A stretch of DNA of 64,000 bases from Puccinia triticina (GCF_026914185.1 NC_070572.1:682001-746000); one strand, 5' to 3'. Positions 35,122 to 47,764 are shown, numbered from the stretch's first letter. Notes: generated from the letters alone by a model not told the origin. Program-made: numbers and translations.

Positions 35122-36302
35122 TCAACACTTTCCTTCCAAAGTCTCTGAAAATGAGATTTTCCTTCTGCATCGTTGACGTCCTGAAGATGTGAGATCGGGG
35201 ATGGAGGTGGTGGCCTGATGTCTTTCAATCCAAACACCTAAGTTGAGCATACAAAAAAACTAGCCGAGGTGGAGCAACGCGAAATTACTCACTTTCCAGT
35301 TGTTCCGATTTAGCTTGATCTGCTTTTACTTTCTGCACGTTCGCCGGTTCAACTTGAGCTTCTTCATTTCTGGATTGGTCCCCTCGAAATGGTTCACTGT
35401 TTCCCTTTCCACCTTCACTTTTGACTCCGCCTGCTGGAATTTGTTTCAGCTTGGCGGGTTTGGAATCAAGTGGGGCGCTCGCTTGCGAACCCAACAGTTA
35501 AAAATGACCAGAACCAAGTCAGTTAGGGTCTCCAAACTATCATAACTATGAACCTGACTTCATCAGCATTTATATTGTGCAGAGGAATGTGATCAAGATA
35601 CTTGACGATGATGTTACTAGATTAAGTGACCAACTAGGATGAAAGATAGCTACATTCATGACAGAGTCATACTGTTTTCGGCCGAGAAGGCTCACCATCA
35701 AATATATCTTTTCCATTGGGGGTCGAGGGTTTTGTTTCTGGGGCTTGCTCTGACGCCAAAAAAAAAACCAAAAGGGTTAGAGAGTTTTTAGTTAGTTACG
35801 TGTTTACTGTCCTCATCCCTCAGAAATGCTCACTAAGGTTCAATTCTTTGACATCTTCTAGTTTTTCATTTTTCGTAGATTGCCCTAAGGGAGAAGAACA
35901 TCGGATTTGTAAGAATGGGAGTGTTATTCATTAGTTGATCGGCAATTCAGAAGGATGTGCACAACTCGTATGTATACTCCTCTTTTATCTTTCTCAGGTC
36001 ATGTCTTTACCATTTATAAACTCACCAAGATTCGCTTTCGAAGGCAGGCCGGAGTGTGCACCCTGGGCATTCTTAGTCTCGGATAACGCCTCGCCAGAAT
36101 CTTTGAAGGTTTGTGTGGATGCGACTGCCTCTTTGGCTGTTGCTGCGAATATGCCTCGTTTGGAGATCGAGGTTTCCGTGGGGTTTATTTCGCTGACTAT
36201 TGGCCGAGCCGAGGAAAAAGTGGCTAAGAGGAATAATAGGAGAAGGAGCGTGTTTCTTGAGAATGAAGCAGTGATTACTTGGTCTTTTTTGACGCTCGAC
36301 AT
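35122..36302 (-). CDS. Candidate secreted protein (possible effector)
   Basis: Five exons join with constant phase: 36,026-36,302; 35,834-35,884; 35,696-35,749; 35,293-35,481; 35,122-35,237, giving 228 residues. The start ATG is chosen because it is followed directly by a signal peptide: a polar stretch with Lys, then NTLLLLLFLLATFSSA with likely cleavage near residue 32. A Lys-Arg at residues 48-49 (ISKRG) is a possible Kex2 processing site. The mature part is hydrophilic, low in cysteine, and rich in K, E, S, P and Q, probably disordered. No domain is recognised. Divergent from VTA1. Secretion is inferred from sequence; an effector role is only a suggestion from the rust-like context. The splice model is mine, and the 3' exons are less certain than exon 1. 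Confidence 0.6.
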
Positions 36303-37353
36303 CACGGTGTTTGTAGCGAAGGATGGTTTTGAGCCAGATAGATTTGTGGATGAGTGGGCACCAAGTAATGAACGAAAAGAAACAGAAAGAAACCCGGTGT
36401 GCACAGAATTGCACTTGGAAGGACGGTGGAAGCAACGTGCGCTTCGACGGTTAAATTCATGTTCGAAAGACCAAAGGTGAAACCTTTACAATATTGTTTA
36501 TCTTCTTGTTTCAAGATATGCAGCGAAGTAAATAGTACCTAGAGAGTCGATGGGGCTTGAAACGTTGCCAACCAAACATTTTGATCTGTGCGTTTGGGAG
36601 CACAAAGGTGGGGGAGAAAACATACAGGACACCGGCTATGGATGTAATACATACATTGTATCTAGTTAATTCAACCTTCTTCAGACTTTTCACCCGTTTT
36701 CAAAGAGCCGTTGCCCATCGGTCATTCATCACGCTATGTCATGTAGATCTCCCCGCGGCGGCTCGGGAGGATACGCTTCCACCTTACAACACCCTTGAAG
36801 CATTGCTCGGCCGGAGTACGGGAGCCAGGGTATTTTACTCTGTATGGTGCCGTCTGGTGATCAATACCGGCACCGCCGAGTGACTAAGGGCAAATCTGTA
36901 GCACGGTTGGACACGGTGGAACGGGAGCACTCATACTTTCAATATGCAATTCTCATCCTTCTGTCTTGTCATATTGTGTGGTTCAGGAAATTAAGTCAAA
37001 TGGCAACGGCTTGGAATTGTCCAAAGAGTTCTACAATTTGCTGCCTCCGGGCTGCTGAGCTCGTCGGATCAAATCTGTCCGACAAGCTGTATGTATATAC
37101 AAACTTGATCCGAGCCTGGTTGTCTGTGCGGCGAGGGTGGCTCCGGGGGACGGTAGGTGTCCGATTGGTTGGGGTCGGGGGATGTGATCGATTTCGGGGG
37201 AAATTGCACTTTGAAGGGAAACCGATATCGATACCTGCTGAACCACAAAGAACATCTTGACACTATCAACTACATATATCTCCAGCATCCTCCTCGAGAG
37301 ACAAGCGGAAGAATATCCAGACACCACGACCGGCAGCCACCCCACCACCGGAG
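36303..37353. promoter_or_regulatory. Divergent intergenic region between secreted protein and VTA1
   Basis: About 1.05 kb between the two start codons. Small open frames here show no motifs, and I see no further gene. It must hold both promoters. Confidence 0.45.
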
Positions 37354-38911
37354 ATGAACTTCAGCAGTCTTCCTGCTTCGCCAGCCGGCCTGAAATCGGT
37401 CAATCCCTATCTTCAGCGGGCCAAAGAGATGGAGAAGGTCGACCCGGTGATCTCCTACTGGTGTAAGCCATCTTATCTTGACTGCCAGTATCGATTTTAG
37501 CTTATCCATCCAGCTCTGCCCTCCGATTGCTGAATAAAGGCGCCTTCCATGCCGCTCAAACGTGCATGTCCATCGGTCACAACGAGCCGGACAGCAGAGA
37601 GTTTCTCATGCGTCTACTGGACCTTCTCGAGCAAGTTTGTCTAATTCTTTATCTTTTTTCTTTTTTTTTTATATTATCGTCCGTTCATGATGCGATTTTT
37701 TCTCAGCTCGGGTGATCTGTTTTATCTTCGAAGTTTATTGACTCACTGTTGCTCGGTAGGCCAAAGCGCAACTATCCGATAACGACGCAATCACAAATAA
37801 TCTCGCCGCGACGGCCTACGTCGAAAACTTCGCGCTGAAAATTTTCGAAGGAGCAGACAAAGAAGACCAGCAAGGCCTTTCAACGAGGTACACATCCCCC
37901 ATACAATACAATCAGAAAAGAGGACAAGAAAGGTGGAGCTAAAAGGTTTATAAAACGTTGTTTTGATTCAAAAGAACCACAGCTCAAAGATTTCTGGCGG
38001 CCGCTTGTTTCTTGGAAGTCTTGCAATCACTAACAAACCAGCCTGAACCAGACGTTCGTGATATTTTATGTTCATTCTCTTCATTTCCTTGATGGGTCGT
38101 GTTGTTGCTGAAGATTGCCTTACAGATAATGCAAAAGATCAAATACTCAAAATGGAAAGCGGGTTCGATCGCGAAAGCGCTGCGAGATGGCAGTACAAGT
38201 CAGCAGCCAGCTGCAGATGACACGGCCCGGTCACCCGTCGCACCGTCCATCAGATCGCTCAACGTCGCAGGCAATGCTACGAACGATCCAGCACCCCAGT
38301 CTGCCCAATCACAAAACGGCTACAGCGATTGGCCCACAGAGTTGGCAACGAGCTCGATGAGCAAACTCCCCTCGCCGATCATCGCACCCAACCTATCCGC
38401 CAACAACTCGTCGGCAAAGCCGAGTCCCTTCCCATCCACGGTCTTTCCACCCACCACGCAGAACACCAGCTCGAGCTCGGTCGCACCCGTCCCGAGCGAT
38501 TTCTCCGCTCCCTCTCCTGCCCGTCCCGCCGCCCTTCCTGCCTCTCAACACCCGTCCAGCCATCTCTCCAGGTTCCCGATCGTCCCCAGCTTGTCTCAAG
38601 CCGACAAGACGAGCACACACGCCAGCCAGCCCGTCCAACAGACCTTCTATTCCACTCCCGCCGCCTCCGTCCAGCTCAACAGCACCCAATCCAGCCAGAA
38701 CACCACCATCGACCCCGCATACCCCTCCCAACCTTCCTCCGCGGCTATCCAAATCTCTCCCACCGTCCCCACTACCGCCCTCGTCAATCCTATCAAAGTC
38801 GCCCAGGCTCAGAAACATGCTAAATGGGCTATCTCTGCTCTCAACTTCGACGACATCCCTACCGCTAAAAATCAACTCCAGATCGCCATCGATACGCTCA
38901 ACTCCCTTTGA
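37354..38911 (+). CDS. VTA1: Vacuolar protein sorting-associated protein VTA1 (LIP5)
   Basis: Predicted exons 37,354-37,462; 37,501-37,634; 37,760-37,887; 37,975-38,053; 38,126-38,911 give 411 residues. VTA1 stimulates the AAA ATPase Vps4 to recycle ESCRT-III at endosomes. Evidence: the N-terminal LKSVNPYLQRAKEMEKVDPVI, the second MIT-like helices (TAQRFLAAACFLEVLQSL, KIKYSKWKAGSIAKALRDG), a long Ser/Pro/Gln-rich linker, and the conserved C-terminal VSL helix pair (AQKHAKWAISALNFDD, AKNQLQIAIDTLNSL) that binds Vps4. The first acceptor is uncertain: using 37,501 keeps the frame but gives YWSYPSSS where YWC is usual, whereas a donor at 37,461 with acceptor 37,514 gives YCSALRLL. The linker is GC-rich relative to the ends. 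Confidence 0.9.
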
Positions 38912-39932
38912 GCTTCATCCTCTCGTCATCTCACTCCGCGCGCTATCATTCATCCCTTCTACACACCAGCCAAAAACATCTTTCTTTGAAATTACGACTA
39001 GGTCGCGCGCATTCCTAATCAATATCTATATATCACGCCTATATTCCTCGCTTTCTTTTGATCTACTACATCTATATATATACATTTCACTTCTTTCCTT
39101 CATTAATCATTGTGACATCCAAACAAACCACCCCTGATCCACCCAATATATACATTCAAGTATGTAGCCCTGTACATAAGATCATCTTTTTCTAGCTGTC
39201 TTCCTTGGTCTTTTATTTATTTGATTGTGTCCCTTAATTTTTGGTTTTTCCTTGATTTTCTTCTCCTTCACATGCCTATGTGTTAGCCTAAATCCGCTGC
39301 TTGTGTATTTGGCTTGTCTTCCCCCTCCCTTTTTCATTTTGGTTCAGAAAACTGGACAGAAGTGAAGACATGTCTGTAGGGACCCCATGTGGGGGAGCGG
39401 CATCTCAAGTGGAGGGATTCTTGTTGGATCAGTGGTGTGGTATTTAGAAATGTGAAAAATCAAAATTTCTTTCTCAGAAAAAAGGCCCCAGATACCTCTG
39501 CAAGCACTGAAATAGATTCTATGAACAATTTCCCTCTTGGTCACCACTGGAGATGTCACTCAAACCCTGCTGGATTACTAGCTTATGACAATCCCCTTGT
39601 TTCAGGGGCTGGAGGACCCGGTGTGCCAAAGGTGCCTTGCAAAGCAAGCCTCTGAAACAGGGGCTTGTGAGCAATGTCCCCTGTGGCCTGAGAGCTTGGC
39701 CTTTTTTGTGGCTTTTTTGGCCTCTTTGGAGCTCACAGGCTTATAGCTCCCGACCCATCAGGCCATTCAAAATGCCATGAACTTTCTCATGTAGGCATCC
39801 ATCTTGCCTTTGTGGCCATTTTTCTTCTTTTTTTTGCCTAATTGGAAGAAATAATATCCCTTCCCTGGGGTGTTAGTGAGAGTCTCTCTTGGAGCTTGTA
39901 TTTTGCAGTTATTCCACAATCAGTGGTATCCC
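38912..39932. other. VTA1 3' region and repeat-derived spacer
   Basis: 38,912-39,340 is T-rich with TATATATATACA and probably includes the VTA1 3' UTR. From about 39,340 the sequence is repeat-like, with a long hairpin at 39,594-39,667 (AATCCCCTTGTTTCAGGGGC against GCCTCTGAAACAGGGGCTTG). No gene seen. Confidence 0.45.
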
Positions 39933-40182
39933 TCAGAGCATGTTTACCAGTGGCTAGTTTAGCTTGCAGCTAGCTAGTTGAGCCATCAAACTCAACCACA
40001 GATATGATTTGAGCTAACTCTTGCTACATATAGCAGTGGTCAGCTCACAAGCTGGCTATCTGCCCGCAAGTATCACAAAGCTGACAGACCAAAATAGTCA
40101 AATCACACCTTGCTACTTTAGTTAGCAATAGCTGCAAGTTAAACCTTGCGTGAACTTAGCTCAACTGGTAGACATGCTCTTA
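39933..40182. mobile_element. 244-bp MITE of the GAGCAT family
   Basis: Inverted repeats GAGCATGTTTACCAG (39,936) and its complement ending at 40,179; flanks TCA and TTA. The inner CTAGTTTAGC and the right-hand TAGCAATAGCTGCAAGTTAAA correspond to the MITE at 24,550-24,822. Confidence 0.82.
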
Positions 40183-40492
40183 TACTCCGGGTTGTACAGA
40201 TTGAACATTTGGTGCCTTGTTCAACTGTGCAGGGGTCATAGCAGCAACACATCCACACATATGGATGAGAGGAAAAGTCCTCTCTTGGAAAAATAGAAAT
40301 TTTAATAAGTTATGGACAGCAAAGTACACCCCCCCTAGCCATCTGTCTAGCACAGAGAGAGGAGAAAAATCAGGCCTTTTGGCCAGTCCATCTGGCTGAA
40401 AGAGCTTCCTCCAGGAAGGTGGGGCAATGTTGAGCGCACATTTTTCCCTGCCATAGTGCCTCAAGCTGTCAGGCCAAAATTTTGGCATTAGT

Positions 40493-40545
40493 CACAAGTC
40501 CCTTGTACCAGGGCCCCCCGAAGCGAGGGACTTGTGTTGAGCTAG
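40493..40545 (+). repeat. Dispersed hairpin, GGACTTGTGTT edge
   Basis: CACAAGTCCCTTG...GCGAGGGACTTGTGTTGAGCTAGG. Member of the hairpin family also seen at 408, 47,233, 47,873 and 51,263. Confidence 0.75.
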
Positions 40546-40911
40546 GCTGGATCAGCATGTTGAGTGGCCAAAGGCCATGCATGTAGCCGCTGTGAGTGCC
40601 ACGACGATTGGCTAATCCGTCCGGTCCACACAGCAAGTGCACACGGCTGAGGGCACCGGCCAAGGGCCGGGCTGGCCTCGGCACGGCCCAGGGCCTGCGC
40701 GCCCGTCGGCCGCCCCGCGCCTCACCGTCTGCCGACAGCCCGGATAATCTATAAGAGTGGTTGATGTACAGCGCGGGAAGAGATACATTTGGGTGTGTAC
40801 ATGTGGGGCGCGGGGGAAGAAGGAGCCCGGGACGCGCGGGCTCCGGAGGCGGCGGCCCCGAGCCGAGGGAGGCCCACGAGGCCCAGAGAGAGAGCGGGGA
40901 GAGAGAGGAGA

Positions 40912-43900
40912 CTACAGCCAGACGCCGCCGACGACGACCACGGCAGCGGCGGCGAGATATCCGACAACGAGCGCAGTGCCGAGAGAGCGGTCGAAGCAGA
41001 AGCCTTTCCAGAGCGGGACGAGCGCGGCAAGGGCCAGCAGCAGACAGAGCAGGGCGCCGGCGGCCACCAGCAGCGTCGACGACGACCCCCCGCCCACTTC
41101 TAACACGCTCGTGCCCCGCGTCGTCATCACTATCGTCGACGAGAGGCCGATGCCTAGCAGGATGTTCAGCAGCGGACTACACCCATGCCCCGTCGCATGT
41201 AGGTTAGCTTCTTGTTCGCGCAGGGGAAAGGGGGAAGAGGGGGAGAGACTTGCCCGCCGAAACAGGCCGACATGGCCATCACCGGGAAGCCCATCCTCGC
41301 CACTGTCGACCGCAGAACCATCAACAAAAGACTGCCCAGAGAGAAGAGAAAGAGAGAGACGGACGGGTGAGGTTAGCGACGAAGTCGCCCAGCGAGTTTC
41401 CGACGGCGAACACGGTGAGTCCGAGCACGGCGTCCTGGACATGGAAGACGTGGGCGAGGACGGCGAGGACGGCGACGACCTCGTTGACGATCGACAGGAT
41501 CCAGAGCATCGAGTTGGCGAACCCGAGCACACAGAGCGCGATCTTGGTGGTCTGGGAGAGGCGGGAGCCGGGCCGGGAGGGCTCGAGGAGGCCGAAGACC
41601 AGCCGGGACAGGCCCAGCCCGAGCACCACACAGCCCAGCGTCGTCAGCACACTGCGGTGCCCGATGGGCCCCGTGAGAGCGGACAGAGGAGCGGCGACGG
41701 CCGACGGCTGCGGGTCTTCCAGACACAGCTTCCAGAACAACGGGGCCAGGAAGGACTGGACCGCAGCAAGGAGTCTGGCGATATGCGGCCGATCGAACGC
41801 GGGCTGCCCGGCGTCCCCGTCGTCCCACGCGGCGTCCGCATGATCCATCTCCGCGCTGGCCCCACCCCCGCCCTCCTCCTCGGCGGCGGTGGCGGAGGGC
41901 TGGTCTGGCAGACCCGGACGGACATCGACCATTGCATACGAGGCCCGTTCGGGCGATGTAGGACGGGCTGATGCGTCCGACGCCGGGGAGGAGGAGAGGC
42001 GGTGCTTCGAGGACCATCCGCGACACGTGCTGTCCTCGCCCCGGCCGGCCTCGATGTCCATCCCGAGTGCGCACCCCTGCATCCCGGTCTCATCCTCCTC
42101 CTCGTCCTCCTCGTCCTCGTTGTCCCCAACAGCCTGTCCATCGCCGTCGTCCTCAGTCTCGTCAACGACGGGCAACGTAATGGTGAGCAGAAGGACAGCG
42201 GGGGCAGACACGAGCGCGATAGCTTTGCCGAGCAGACTCTTGATCTTCCAGTGTTGGAGCGTGGGGAACAGGGTGATCCAGACGGTGTAAGCGACCGACG
42301 TCCACCCGTTCCTGGGCGGCTCTTCTTCCCCCTCTTCGTCGTCCTCGTCGGCTTCGACCCGCGCGGGATCCTCTGCACGGTCCGGCGAGTCCGGGAGAGC
42401 CAGGATCTCGTGGCGGTCTGAAGTGATCAGGATCGAGGGCAACGGGGCGGCCGTTTTGTGCGTAGGCGAGACGGGCGTTTGGGCGGGGGCCTTGTGGGAG
42501 GGTGAGGGGAGGTGGAAAGAGGGGTGGCGGGTGGAAGACGAGAGGTCGATGACGGTCTCTCTCGGGCTGGACTCGGTGTCGGGGAAGTGCCACAGCCGGG
42601 ATGTGGGGGGGACGATGGCGCCTTGGCTCTGGGTGAGGCGATGGTGTGCGCCGACGGGGCGTGTCCCGAGCCCTAGCCCTCCGACGGGATGAGCGGGCTC
42701 CTCGGGGATCATGAACTCGGTCTTCCTGCGGGGCCGATCGGAGTCGGCGCGGGTCGGGGCGGGCATTCTGCGACCCGGGGCGTTGTGGGAGGGGGCGCGG
42801 GTGCCGACGACGATGCTAGCCGAGCGGGAGCGGCGGCCTTGGAGACCTTGGATGGGCGAGGCGAGGCCGGGCTGGGGGCTCCCGGGCCGGATCCCAGACG
42901 AGTCGCGGGCCAGCGAGTTGACCACGTCCCGGAACTCGATCGCGCCCAACAGACTTGGGCGGAAGGGCGTCATGACGACCGTGCTCCGTCGCGCTCTGCG
43001 TCGGTTGAGCTCGGGCGAGCCCAGCAAGCCGTTGCTGCTGCCGTCCTGCGACGGGACACTGGGATGCGAAGGGGGCAGGGCAGCGAAAGATTGGTTGGGG
43101 CTGGAGGTGTTGGATGGGAGCATGGCCGGGCCGGGCCGGTAGGACAGCGACGGCGCTCGCATCCGGCGCTGCCGCACCGGGAGCGGATAGCAGCTCGTCT
43201 CCAGCAGGCTTTTGAACGAGTCTTGCGAGTGGGTGCTCGTTGAGGTCTTTAGTCGGTGCGGTGGGGTGGGCCGTGTTGGGCTGATGAGTTCGGGGATCAG
43301 TGGGGCGTTTTCGGGCGGGGGCTGAATGGGGAAGTCGGCTGAAGAGAGTTGGTTTTTTGTTAATAAATATCGTGAAAGAAAGAAGAGAGAGTGCGTGTGT
43401 GTGAAAGAGAGAGAGAGAGGTGTAGCTCAACGGTGATCGAGATAGACTTGGTCGTCGTCGTCTTGGGTGGCGTATTGGCTGCGGGCGATCTGGAGCTGGT
43501 CGAGTTTGATCCGGGTGCGTTGGACGGACCAGGAGGAGAGAAGGACGGCGGCGACGTAGACGAGGTAGAGGAGGATGAGGGTGTTGGCCTGCCAGCGATG
43601 GATGTTTCCGTCGTGGATGATGGGGATGATGAAGAGGATGGCGAGGATGAAGAAGGCGATGTCGCGGAGGAAGGCGTGGCGGGGTATCTTGAAGGGACTG
43701 ATGATCGACATCGAGCCCACGACCACGGAGAGGATGAAGGCCGCGGCGCCGATCAGCTCGCCGATCGCCAGGGCGCCCGTGTTGGCCTTGAAGGCGGCAT
43801 AGGTCGAGAAGACGTCGGGTGCGCCATTACCGAATCCTAGGAGAGCTGTTCACAAGAGTGTGTTATTCTTACTGAGTTTGTGGGAGTGAGAGTGTGTGTG

Positions 43901-44228
43901 TGTGGTACTTACTGACTCCAGCGAGGTTTTCGGAGAGACCCAGTCGCTGGGAGATGGTGGATAGGTTGGGACAGAAGAAGTCGGAGGCGACGATGCCGAC
44001 GAAGGAGAAGAGGAAAGCGAGCCAGAGGGTGATGGTGAGGATGGCGAGTGGCTTGGAGTGTGCGTTGTGGTAGAATACCTGGTAGTCGATCCAGCTGAGC
44101 TGCTCATGTTCGTGTTCGGCGACCAGCAGTATTTTCTGGGTGGCTTGGTGGGTGAGCAGGTTGATGGTGAGGATGAGGGTGGTGGAGAGTGCGATGAGTC
44201 TGTAGTAGTGCCGCGTCCCGCCCGCCAT
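40912..44228 (-). CDS. Sodium/calcium exchanger family protein (NCX/SLC8B1-like)
   Basis: Five exons (43,913-44,228; 43,432-43,845; 41,365-43,338; 41,254-41,302; 40,912-41,176) give 1,005 residues. Cation/Ca2+ exchangers move Ca2+ across organelle membranes in exchange for Na+, Li+ or H+. Alpha-1 repeat: LLGFGNGAPDVFST (residues 107-120), followed by several membrane helices. Alpha-2 repeat: VGNSLGDFVANLTLARMGFP and SACFGGPLLNILLGIG, near residues 889-925, with more helices to the end. Between them is a loop of about 500 residues, rich in Ser/Pro/Arg and acidic runs (VDETEDD, EDEEEDE), longer than in most relatives. Exon GC is very high. Intron 4 joins only with a GC donor (GCAAGT) and AG acceptor. 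The start is the ATG before AGGTRHYY; the frame is open further upstream. Organelle not determined. Confidence 0.88.
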
Positions 44229-46500
44229 CGTCTTCCATCCGATCTGCGCAGGAATTCGAGGATAGTTCGACCAGATCGACCAGAGTTTCGGAGATGAAGA
44301 AAGAAGAAGAAGAGGAAGCAAACAAGACAAACCACTTTCGAGATAACCCACGCCGGGGGAACCGATCGGATACCACCGAGCACCGCCCAGCACCCCGGAT
44401 CAGATGACGTCACAAACACCGGACCCGGCAGATCCGGCCACCGATGTACGCATGATGCTTGATGTAAGAAGGCCGGCCGATGGCGGATGGAAGCAGGAGG
44501 GGAACCGAGCCCGGCCGGAGATACACACGGCCTTAGGCGTAATGCGACCGCATGATCACTTCCGGATGTGGATGTGTTTCAGGTCGAAGCTCCTGTTTCG
44601 TTTCATCCGCTGACTTAATATTATTTATCCATTCCCACTCGCCAGGGTATAAAGTCACCCCGTCTGGCTTGGATGTAGCTTCACTCATCCCTTCCCGTAC
44701 CAAATACCCATTATATATCAGGATGCCGAGATCAGCTGGCGCGACACTATACTCAAAAATCTAGCAAGGGCTGCTAGCGATCGTTGATGTTTATAACTAC
44801 CTTTTACTCACAACGATACTCGTCATCCAGCGTCGTGATCTGTGTGAGGTCAAAGGTGACATGGGCCACGGCTGTTGTTGCTGTTGTGGCAATTGTGTGA
44901 TCAGTTAATTGTTGATGGTCCCAATATAGCTTATCTCACTCTTTTCCGGGGATTCTTACACTTAGCTACCACTCCCTCACTACCTTTAATTTCAATAATC
45001 ACTTACAGACAGCCCAGCTCTCTGGTTACTCTTTCATCAAACCGTTCTCCCTCAGCTGTAGCACTCTCATCAATCTGGTATTCAACGCCTTCTAAGCACT
45101 CAGAACTCAACTAGATACCATCCATAGCTCTAGAGCGGTTCTTCCTCAAAGTTTGGCCGATTTTTGTTTTTCCTGACCATGTCCCGTTGTTCTGCCCTGC
45201 CATATGATCTTGTTCGCCACAGATTATAATAGGCCCCCTTTGGATCTTGTTGGGGGGGCTCTCTAGTTGTCGTCTGATCCTCTGATCTGAAATTCATCAT
45301 CCAGTCAGAGCATTCTTTCTTCCCGGTCTCACTTCCCGCAACAAGCTTGAATCTCCCAGCTCCTCTTTCAAAACCCCCCCATTGGATCTCCCATTCTACT
45401 TCATTTCCGGAAACTCTTCCGGTCCGGAGAGTCCAAAACTGATACAATTATCCAGCTAGCCAAACAATTAACGGGAAGAAAAGGCCTCAGCCAATCACAG
45501 TTCATAGTCTTGAAATGCACGCCAATACTCAAGATCAATCCCATCACCAAGGGAGAGATTTTTATGCACCAGCAGCTACACCATCTTCCAAGCAATCAGT
45601 GGCTCAAACCCCTTCAATAACAAGAAGAGGAAAAAAAACTCCAGTCTTTCCGTGTTTTCACCCGGTTTAATGACCCGAAAACGTTGTCCCTGCTGCGCCG
45701 CAATACAGTCAGTTCCCCGCATTTACATCCGGTTTTGTTTATGTCGTTTTTCCCGCTGGCTTGCCTGGGTAGGCCTCCCAATGAGGGTCAAGGTGATTGA
45801 AATCCATGCAAGGCTGTAACCCAAAGTGCCCTCCCCAGGGCATTTCATGGTGTGTGACCACGGGGTTCAGATATTGGGATTTGATTGAAATTCCCCAAGT
45901 GCACCCGGGGTATTTTGTTAAGACATAGATATGCTTATACCTATAGTCCTATATGTAGCCAACTACGGCATAGTGATGCTTGTACTTGAACACATATATG
46001 TTGACTATTTCTCTCTCTGTACGAAATTTTACCATTGTGCATGCTTCCATCACAAAATACATATTTACAGGGCGGGGATGATACATTTGTCCCTTTCCAA
46101 AAACAATTTTAAACAAAAATACCCAGTTTTTTTTGTTTTTTATTGGGATACATGTGTTTGCATCAGAGTTGCAAGACTAGAAAGCAAGGTATAAACCAAG
46201 AAAAAAATACAACAATAGCCACAAAAGTGCACTGAGATGTGAAATTATATTTCATGAAGGCCAGCAAGAAGCTGGAGCAGCCAAATTTAACCAGGTCCTT
46301 TGCCGCTGTGCCTCCGACAGACCTTGGTACATAATGGGGCTCGCCCCTCTATCAAGGAGTTTGTTAAAGCTTGCAGAACAGCACTTCTATTTTTTTTTTG
46401 GGATCTTCACCCCGGGCATGCCCCAAACCACGCTTTTCATGGGGTCTGTGCTTTGGGATGAGGTCCTCAGCCCGTCCGGAACCCCGGGTTACGCCTTTAG
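44229..46500. other. Intergenic, no convincing gene
   Basis: Holds the upstream region of the exchanger gene. Minus-strand frames at 45,130-45,447 and 45,401-45,595 overlap in different phases and have no motif; they may be decayed coding sequence. From about 45,700 the sequence is AT-rich repeat-like. Confidence 0.4.
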
Positions 46501-46553
46501 GTCTCAGGTACATTATAGCACACAAGTCCTTCCTTCGAAGGTTGCTTTGCTCT

Positions 46554-46592
46554 GAGCTTAACAAAGCCTCTCAAACGGGGGTTCCAGAGGCT
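46554..46592. repeat. Dispersed hairpin, AAGCCTC variant
   Basis: GAGCTTAACAAAGCCTCT...AGAGGCTT. It is the reverse-complement layout of the hairpin at 52,131-52,196, whose right edge reads GAGGCTTTGTTAAGCTC. Confidence 0.65.
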
Positions 46593-47232
46593 TACACCCA
46601 AATTCAGCCGCGTGGCCTGAGAACTTTGAGAAATTCATGTAATTTTTGCAATTTTTAGACTCAAAAGTTCCTTGAATAAAACCAATCTTGTTGAAAGTGA
46701 TTCCAAATAGACAGAGTTGTAGCCTTGCTTCTCAGGCATCTTTTACTGCCTTTTTGGAGTGATTTGGCTCAAAATGAGCAGTTGCTTGCGGGTTGCAGTC
46801 AGCCAATCCTTGGGTTTTTGCCAAGTACAGATTGACAGACCGGTAACCGTTTGGATCATTGGTTCACAGACCCTCTCATGGTTTATTGAGACATTGAGCT
46901 GGGTAAATACATAGTATCTGATTTTGAACTGTGTTATGAGTGCAAGACTGTGTGATACTTATGTATGTAACTACCACCAGATCTATCCATTTGGATATCC
47001 GGTCCCAAAAGGGTTGAATTGTTTGCAATGGTATTTTTTTACAGAAAGATTATTGGCAAGGGATGGAGCTATTCTGGAATTTCAAGCTGTGCTAAGAATC
47101 TTTGGAGCCTTGCACTTCTAATGGTGCCAAGGGCTAGATGGTTATCTAAAGGCTAATGGGGGATATAGTGGGATGAGATCACTCCCCAGCCATTTGGCTG
47201 GTAGCTTTCCCCCTTGTAAGCCGTCTTTAGGT
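46593..47232. other. Repeat-rich spacer, no gene seen
   Basis: No coding motif. The stretch preceding 47,233 contains CAGCCATTTGGCTGG, like the sequence preceding the hairpins at 408 and 47,873. Confidence 0.4.
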
Positions 47233-47310
47233 GCAAGTCCCTCCCTTTGGGAGGCGGGCCCTTCAGGCCCCCCAAGCGTAGGCGTGAGGGAGGGACTTGT
47301 GTTAAGTTTG
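47233..47310 (+). repeat. Dispersed hairpin, GGACTTGTGTTAAG edge
   Basis: CAAGTCCCTCCCT...AGGGAGGGACTTGTGTTAAGTTTG with a GC-rich loop of about 45 bases. Confidence 0.75.
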
Positions 47311-47764
47311 GCTTTAACAAGGAGGGAATTACATAGCCAAGTTTGAGCTTGCATCTCCAAAGGAGAGGCTTAGGAATAAGGTTGGATTCTTGGCCTGAGG
47401 CTGACAAGTTTTTTTGAAGAAAATGAGCAATTTTGTATTTACATTTATTGAATGATTGGCTCTACAGTTTTACTCCAAATCCCAGCTGACCATGTTGTAC
47501 CCTTGATCTCAGCTATCTTGTACATATTTTTTCAAGTATTCTCAACAAACATTGGCTGCTCAGCAGCCATTCTTGCCAGGGCTGTTTCTGAGCAATGTGA
47601 TGGACCCATCGGGCCACTTGCTGGTCAAGATTGGCCAGGTTCTCACGATTTTGGCTCACCAGACCTCCCAAGGCAGCTTTTTTACATCACAATTACTTCC
47701 AAGGGATGAGGATACAACTTTGATGGGATACATAGTAACATGTACAACAAGGAGCTGATTCTAA

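Noticed and set aside
36557..37260. Open frames between the secreted-protein gene and VTA1
   Set aside because: Short, without motifs, and located where two divergent promoters are expected.
40757..43243. Long plus-strand open frames opposite the exchanger gene
   Set aside because: They are GC-driven shadows of the minus-strand exons, with no motif, while the minus strand has clear exchanger signatures.
45130..45595. Two overlapping minus-strand frames as a gene
   Set aside because: No motif, no convincing splice join, and different phases; mentioned only as possible decayed sequence.
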